A DNA stretch of 64,000 nucleotides, from the NCBI RefSeq assembly GCF_037042795.1, contig NC_089652.1:2288501-2352500 (forward strand). The letters run 5' to 3'. The position numbers and the translations under genes were made by a program. Below, in pieces: positions 58,739 through 64,000 of the stretch. This DNA is from Molothrus aeneus (lineage: Eukaryota; Chordata; Aves; Passeriformes; Icteridae). Within the stretch, counting starts at the first letter, position 1; every line of letters begins with the position of its first letter. Under the pieces are notes generated by a model. The model saw only the letters and a program-made list of their open reading frames with translations. It was not told where the DNA came from and ran no database searches.

Positions 58739-59154
58739 CTTCTCCACGGGATTCCCCAGAGGAACAGCAGCTGCCTCTCCTTCCACTGGATCTTCAGAGG
58801 AAGAATCCATCCTTCTCTACAGGACCCCCTTGCTCCAGCAGAACCAGCCCTGACACTGCAGGAGGGCTGCAGCCACAATTCCAATGGGACTGACACCAAC
58901 ACCCTGACCCACAGGGTGTCAGGCTGGGTTCTGACTCTGTCAGTGTTGCTCTAGTCTACTGCATTGGTCATTTTATCCTTTTATTTTATTCCCTATTAAA
59001 GAACTGTTATTTCTGCTCCCATATTTTTTTTTGCCTGAGAGCCCCTTAATTTCAAATTTATAACAATTCGGAGGGGTTGGGGAGGGTTTACATTCTCCAT
59101 TTCAGGGGAGGCTCCTGCCTTCCTTAGCAGCACCTGCCTTCCCAAACCGAGACA
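58739..59154 (+). mobile_element. LTR family 1 copy 4, 5'-truncated
   Basis: Begins abruptly inside the LTR at TTCTCCACGGGATTCC and runs to the end ACCGAGACA, so about 250 bp of the 5' part (TATA region included) are absent. ATTAAA is kept at 58995-59000. It shares GACCCACAG and GACTCTGTCAG with copies 2 and 3, not with copy 1. The sequence to the left is unrelated to the LTR, and no target duplication can be assigned. Confidence 0.9.
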
Positions 59155-59670
59155 GATTTTTGATTCCACCCGATCAGCCCAACACAGGGAAGCTGCTGCA
59201 CTCCCTCCCCTAAGAGAGGGATGGTGTTTATCATGGACTCAGTGCTGGCCACCTGTATTTTCTCTCCAGTGGGTTTTTCTCACGATTCCAGCGCTTCTCC
59301 AGCGATCCCTGAGTGCCAAAGTTGCCCCGTGCCTGCAGCATCCCCTGCCCCATTCCCTGCCACATTCCCTGCCCCATCTCCTCCCACATTCCCTGCCCCA
59401 TTCCCTGCCCCATCTCCTCGCTCCTGGCACAGCCTCCACCCTCCGGCTCGGTCATGGGCACCCAGCTCCAAACCCGGCATCTTTATCAGCAGGTGCTAAA
59501 TTGCTGCTCCAGCTGCTGAATGCTGACAATTAACTCAATTAACATCTAAACAGATGCAATTTTTGAGGAAACGAACAACATTAATAACAAGCAAAAGGGG
59601 AAAAAGCTGCAATTACAAATGTGGATCAAAAAAAGCCCTGCAGAGAGGCGTGGGCTGGCAGGACCTACAG
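59155..59670. other. Noncoding DNA with a 12-bp repeat
   Basis: Holds the repeat listed next. Otherwise nothing recognised. Confidence 0.45.
59348..59419. repeat. 12-bp tandem repeat, six units
   Basis: Units ccccattccctg / ccacattccctg / ccccatctcctc, then ccacattccctg / ccccattccctg / ccccatctcctc. The last unit of each triplet is identical, giving a 36-bp higher-order period. Confidence 0.9.
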
Positions 59671-59675
59671 CTTGG

Positions 59676-60430
59676 TGTCAGAACCCAGGACATTTCTCTG
59701 GCTGCCCTGGATGACTCCAGACCCTAACAAAAGGCTCAGAGACCTTGGCACGGAGTCAGAAACACCTGTACCTTCAATTTTAGCCCATGGAAACAATTAC
59801 CAACTTTGTGTGAAGATTTACAAGCCACCAGAGTTTGAGTAGGATGATAGTGAATTTGTCACAGGGTGAAAAAGTAGAATTTTGGGGCTTTAGAATGGGG
59901 GTTCATAAAGAAAAATTTAAAAAATCTGGGCATGTCCTGTCCTTCTTCCTCTTCTTGTCCACCATCTTCTGCTGTGATGGTGACACTTCTGGGTTGGTTT
60001 AGAGCAGAGACAGACTGCCTAACATAGTGTCTGACCTCTTTCATGGACTAGAACCAAGAGAGCTTTCCCCTGGGGGTTCTCTGCTTTTAACCCCCTGTGT
60101 TCTCAGAGGCGTATCCATGTCCTCAGTGGCCACACCAGGTGCCAATATTCAAATCTCAGCACCTATTGGTTTGACCACCAAAAAACTCACTTCCTTTTCA
60201 AACCAGGACACATAGGTGATACGTATTGGAAAATTATTGTAAATAAAGTACACATAGTTCTCAGTATAAAAAGTTAACACCACCCCAAGGGCAGTGGCTG
60301 TGCCACAACCTGACCTGCTGGACAGATCTCAGAGAAAGAATTTTATAGATAAGAGAAAACAACCTTGAAAAGCAGAACTGACAAATCTCGACTTCTTCAG
60401 TCGTGGGCTGGGAAAAAAGACTTTTTAATA
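59676..60430 (+). mobile_element. LTR family 2 copy B with nested insert (about 755 bp)
   Basis: Diverged partner of the element at 51.06 kb. It starts TGTCAGAAC and ends ...TTTAATA, with imperfect flanks (CTTGG on the left, CTTTG on the right). The TATA-like AGTATAAAAAG is near 60264. Without the 183-bp insert its length is about 570 bp, matching copy A. No internal retroviral sequence adjoins. Confidence 0.82.
60028..60210. mobile_element. Nested 183-bp TG...CA element
   Basis: Absent from the aligned position in copy A. It starts TGTCTGACC, ends CAAACCAGGACA, and is flanked by an exact 5-bp duplication CATAG (60023-60027, 60211-60215). Its terminus resembles the family-1 LTR end (CCAAACCAAGACA). 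It may be a very short LTR or an internally deleted one. It has no long frame. Confidence 0.85.
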
Positions 60431-61001
60431 CTTTGGGAGCCATTTCTAGCAGAGCAAACCCAAAAGCTCGGGATATCCATCCTTCCTGCTGTTGGATGTG
60501 CCAGGGATGTGGAGCCACCTGTAGGATCCGTGCCCCGGCTCCTCCGCTGCCTCTCCCGCTGAAAAGGCGTTTCCAGGCAGGCAAAAGCTGCCACCCCCAA
60601 TTAAACCACATCTCTGCCTTGCTCCGGCTCCGTGACCTTTTCCTGCCAGGAGTGACCTCCTGCCTGAGCTCCGTGTAGGACACAGGGACATCTAATGGCA
60701 GGAGAACAACACTGCGAACGGCGCGGCTTAAAAACCGCGGAGGCAGCAGCGCAAAATTGGATGAAAAGAGCGAATTGCCAGCCTGGAGCTGGGGCTGTGT
60801 CCTGGCCCCCACCCCTGCAGCTCCCAGCTCCTGGGAATGTTGTGGAATGAGATGTGGCTGCCCCAGAACGTTCGTGGAAAGGAAGATTTGTTGCTTCCAA
60901 AAAAAGCCTTTGTTTTTATATCCACAGCTGCTCCCTGCCAGCTCGAGTCTCCAGACTGCCCTCCTGGTGTGTCTGGGTTATCACAAAGCAGCTTCCGTAG
61001 G
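60431..61001. other. Noncoding DNA
   Basis: No gene recognised. A small CpG-richer spot near 60710-60755 has no splice or promoter signal I would defend. Confidence 0.45.
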
Positions 61002-61090
61002 ACCATGGAATCACAGTGTGGTTTGGGTGGGAAGGGACCTTGGAAACCATCCCATCCCACCCAAATCCATCCCAACCATCCATCCCATCC
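61002..61090 (-). mobile_element. CR1 LINE terminal fragment
   Basis: Antisense end: 'accatggaatcacagtgtgg', 'tttgggtgggaagggacctt' and 'ggaaaccatcccatccc', passing directly into the pentamer array. Confidence 0.85.
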
Positions 61091-61191
61091 CACCCCATCC
61101 CATCCCATCCCATCCCATCCCATCCCATCCCATCCCATCCCATCCCATCCCATCCCATCCCATCCCATCCCATCCCATCCCATCCCATCCC
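61091..61191. repeat. (CCATC)n pentanucleotide array, about 19 units
   Basis: Pure CCATC repeat from about 61096 to 61191. Because the CR1 strand at its left contains 'accatcccatcccaccc', the array probably expanded from the CR1 sequence. Pentamer frames stay open on both strands (Ser-His-Pro-Ile-Pro on plus, Met-Gly-Trp-Asp-Gly on minus), which is an artefact. Confidence 0.95.
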
Positions 61192-64000
61192 TACAAAGCA
61201 GGGACCCTTCCCTGGGACCTTCTGTGACCCACAGACAAGGGGGTTCACAGCAGGCAGAGCCCTAAGTGCAGCTCTCTGCTCGGTTTAATGCTCAGATTAA
61301 ATTTTAAAGAGCATTTAATTGGCAATTTCTCTGCTCTCTCCATCACTGCACATCTCCCTGTGCCAGTGCTTTTCCACGGGCAGAGGGGGAAGAAAAAGGT
61401 TTAAAAGGAACTGGATGGGTCTCCCCTCAAAGCCAAACCCCTCCTTTCAGAGGCTGAGGATGTTCTGTGTTGATTTGTGAGGGATCTGCCCTGGTTTTGT
61501 GGGGTTTGGAGATCGATTGTTTATGTGCATTTGCGTTTCCAGATGTCGGCACAGGGAAAAGGCAAAACCCAGACTTGGGCTTTCCATGTTCATTTTCCTT
61601 GCATTCAGGAGGAAAATAAAATATGCTGGGACAAGCAAGAATGTTCCCCTTTTTCTTTTCTTTTTTTTTTTTTTTTTTTTTTGTTCCAGCCAATTCTCAA
61701 AATTCTGTAATTACCATTTAGGTCAGGGGTTTCTAAAGAAAGCAAACCCCAAATTCACGTGGAAGGAAGGACTGTGGTGTTTCACCCTGTTTGCCAATAA
61801 AGTGGGATTTCATCCCAATAATACCTCCCCAGGAAAAGACTCCACTTTGCTTAAACAGCAAAAGACTTGGCTGATAAATTTGGGGTTAAGGATACACAAG
61901 CTAGACAGGGTTTTGCCCTATCCCCAGTTTATACCTGTCCTTATTTCGCTGTAAATATGATTTCTGGAGCAATGCCCTGGGTCCTAGAGCCCACATCACA
62001 GCCAGCTGTTGACAAATCCAACCCACTGCTTGCTACCATCCTCTCATTTAATTTTTTGTTCCCTGTAATTAGGAGGTCTACTGGAAACAAGGCAAACCTG
62101 GGGATAAAAACTGCCCAGGGTTTGGTGAGGCAGGATTTATCCTGAATGAGGCAGCTAAAAGAGACTCAAGACCTTTCCCAATGCAAACGGGAGCATCAGC
62201 CTCCAGCTCATCTTTATTTTAGTCTCCATTTCATCTTTATTTATTCTCAAGCTCATCTTTATTTAGTCTCCTGTTCAGCTGAAGTGTTATGGACTGGGCT
62301 GGCTGTTTGCATGCCCAGGCTGTGCTCCTGCTGCATCCTGCATCCCAGCATCTTCAGCAGCATCCCAGGATTCAGGGATCTTCAGCAGCATCCCAGGATT
62401 CAGGGATGCTCTGCAGCTCTTCAGGCAACACACAGAAAAAAACACCTTGGCACCTGTGCTCCAGGTGCTTTTGGGTTTTTCCCCCAGTGGCAGTGGGCAG
62501 TGACACCTGGGCAGTTTTTTATCCCCAGGCAAGGTTTGGGAAGGGCTTTTCCAGGCCCTTTGCCCAGAATTTGCTTTGCCACACGTGGGTCCATCCTAAT
62601 TTCATTCTGGATGGGGGAAGTGGAGCCTTACACCAAGGTTTCCCAGGGCAGGAATCAGCCTCCCCCTCCAGGCTGGCAAACCCCAGCCCTGCCCAATTCC
62701 CCTCCCACTGGAACATTGACTGAGCAGCTGCAGAACCCTGCAAGGTAAGAAATGCTGCTTGGAGGGGGACTGAAAAAAACCCAGGAAATATTGGGATTTT
62801 GGTTTTCCCTGCAGGCAGGAGGTGCAGCAGCATCCCAGGGGATGAGTTCACCCCCGTGGCATCCCGAGCTCAGTCAGCCTGCAGAAAAATAAATCAGAAT
62901 GTGGAATGAAGGAGGGAAATGGTTTTGGCCAGATAACCCCTGGCACATCCCTGGCTGGGTGTGGAGCTCCCCTAAAGCCCGTGGGCCTGATGGGGTCACC
63001 CTGCTACTCACCCACCCAAAACCACACAGATTCCTGCCTTTTCCCCCCAAAACCTGCTCCCAGCGGGACCCAGGAGTGCTGAGGAGCTGCTGGGTTAAAA
63101 TCTGGATAAATCAACCCTGTCTCCAGCAGAGTGGTCTACACAAACACACTGACAAAACTCGGGTGCTTTTTCAAGCAATCATGAAAGTTGTGCAGGACAG
63201 AAGCCAATTCCCATCTCTTTTAGCATCCACTTACTCTCCACGCCAAAGCTTTTTGGAAACCCTTAACTGGTAGCTTTGAAGCATTTGGAAAAAAAAAATG
63301 GTTTCCCCTTTTCATTGATGTACTGTCTCTTTTTTCTGCCAAAACCCACATTTTTTTTTTTGGCCAAAATAAAAACCCACTAGTGTGTGAAAGCAGAGCT
63401 CGTCCCCCAGGGAGGGCAGAGCTAGCAAGTAAGAGCTGACAGAAATAGAAAAGCTTCCAGGAAATAATATCTTCAGTGCTGTTTTATCTGCTCCATCATC
63501 CTGCAGTCAGGAGAGTAATTTCACCAGGGTCCAGATGAGCCCAATTAAAGCTTTCTAATTTTCCCAGACCTCTCCAGAAGATATGTGGTGTGCAGGAGGC
63601 ACGGAGACCTCATGGAGACTCTGTTAGTGCTCACTCCCTCCTCTGGTGATGCTGACGAGGCTGGCTGTGATTTGGGGTTTGCTCCAGGTCCCCCATTGCC
63701 CTCAGGAGCACGGAGGTGTCCACCAGAGCATCAAACATCAGCAAGAAATTCCCCAGCTCTCTGTAGTTCTTTAGGGAGGGACAGCAGACCTTTCCTGCCA
63801 GGTTTGCAGAGTAGGGATGGTAGGATTTGGCTGGAACTTTTGGGGCTGAGAAAGCAAGAACCCTGCAGACATCCAGCTCTCCAAGGCCCAGCAGGGCTCA
63901 CCAAGATTTCTTCACCAAGGAGGCAGAAGGGAAAACCCAAAAGAAAGCCCCTTCCATGGAATTGGGGGCAGAGTCACCCCCCTGGTGACCTGAGGGCTGC
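61192..64000. other. Single-copy noncoding DNA
   Basis: Contains a T-run of about 22 at 61661-61682 and the duplication below. A minus-strand frame at about 63683-63795 is unusually protein-like but has no splice context (see findings). No gene is called. Confidence 0.45.
62350..62405. repeat. 28-bp tandem duplication
   Basis: Units 62350-62377 and 62378-62405 are identical: 'atcttcagcagcatcccagg' plus 'attcaggg'. Perfect identity suggests a recent event. Confidence 0.92.

Noticed and set aside
60728..61288. Ser-His-Pro-Ile-Pro and Met-Gly-Trp-Asp-Gly repeat proteins
   Set aside because: Direct translation of the (CCATC)n array. A pentamer keeps all frames open when its sequence lacks stops.
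1..64000. tRNA or microRNA genes
   Set aside because: I looked for B-box-like GGTTCGAATCC sequences and for several well-known conserved microRNA seeds and saw none. A covariance-model scan would be needed to exclude them.

Overview
The window looks like nuclear DNA from a bird, most likely a songbird. About two dozen fragments of the avian CR1 LINE family are scattered on both strands. There are also several solo retroviral LTRs, one of which opens with a sequence I remember as very common in passerine genomes. There is one strong CpG island and no bacterial-style gene packing. The species is not determined.

No complete protein-coding gene could be supported. The long open frames I examined lie in the CpG island, CR1 elements, LTRs, a minisatellite or a (CCATC)n tract, where composition explains them. 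The best evidence for a gene is the CpG island at about 28.7-30.3 kb. It holds a minus-strand TATA box, a YY1-type ATG motif, CCAAT boxes, an E-box, a perfect RFX X-box palindrome, and two good minus-strand splice donors (intron starts at 29924 and 29360). I read this as the 5' end of a gene transcribed leftward, with one or two alternative first exons and the lower 29 kb as its first intron or flank. A divergent rightward transcript is possible but unproven. The gene is not identified.

Layout. 1-28.7 kb: mostly single-copy, AT-leaning noncoding DNA with CR1 fragments, homeodomain- and octamer-rich segments that look like candidate enhancers (about 1.15-1.4, 1.84-1.99, 4.45-4.74, 17.1-17.3, 23.6-23.9 kb) and an AT-rich tandem array ending in an inverted half-unit (24.06-24.71 kb). 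28.7-30.3 kb: CpG island and promoter. 30.3-38 kb: single-copy DNA with CR1 pieces. 38.2-47.9 kb: three solo LTRs of one family in the same orientation, two with intact 5-bp target duplications. 49.0-50.1 kb: a minisatellite of about 28 units of 38-39 bp. 51-60.5 kb: two LTRs of a second family, one carrying a nested 183-bp TG...CA insert with its own target duplication, one LTR of a third family with a 6-bp duplication, and a 5'-truncated fourth copy of the first family. 55.9-56.5 kb: a further candidate regulatory block. 61.0-61.2 kb: a (CCATC)n array growing out of a CR1 tail.

Coordinates of interspersed repeats are good to a few bases where target duplications are given and to roughly 5-15 bases otherwise. 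Family calls rest on recognised consensus motifs, not on a database search.
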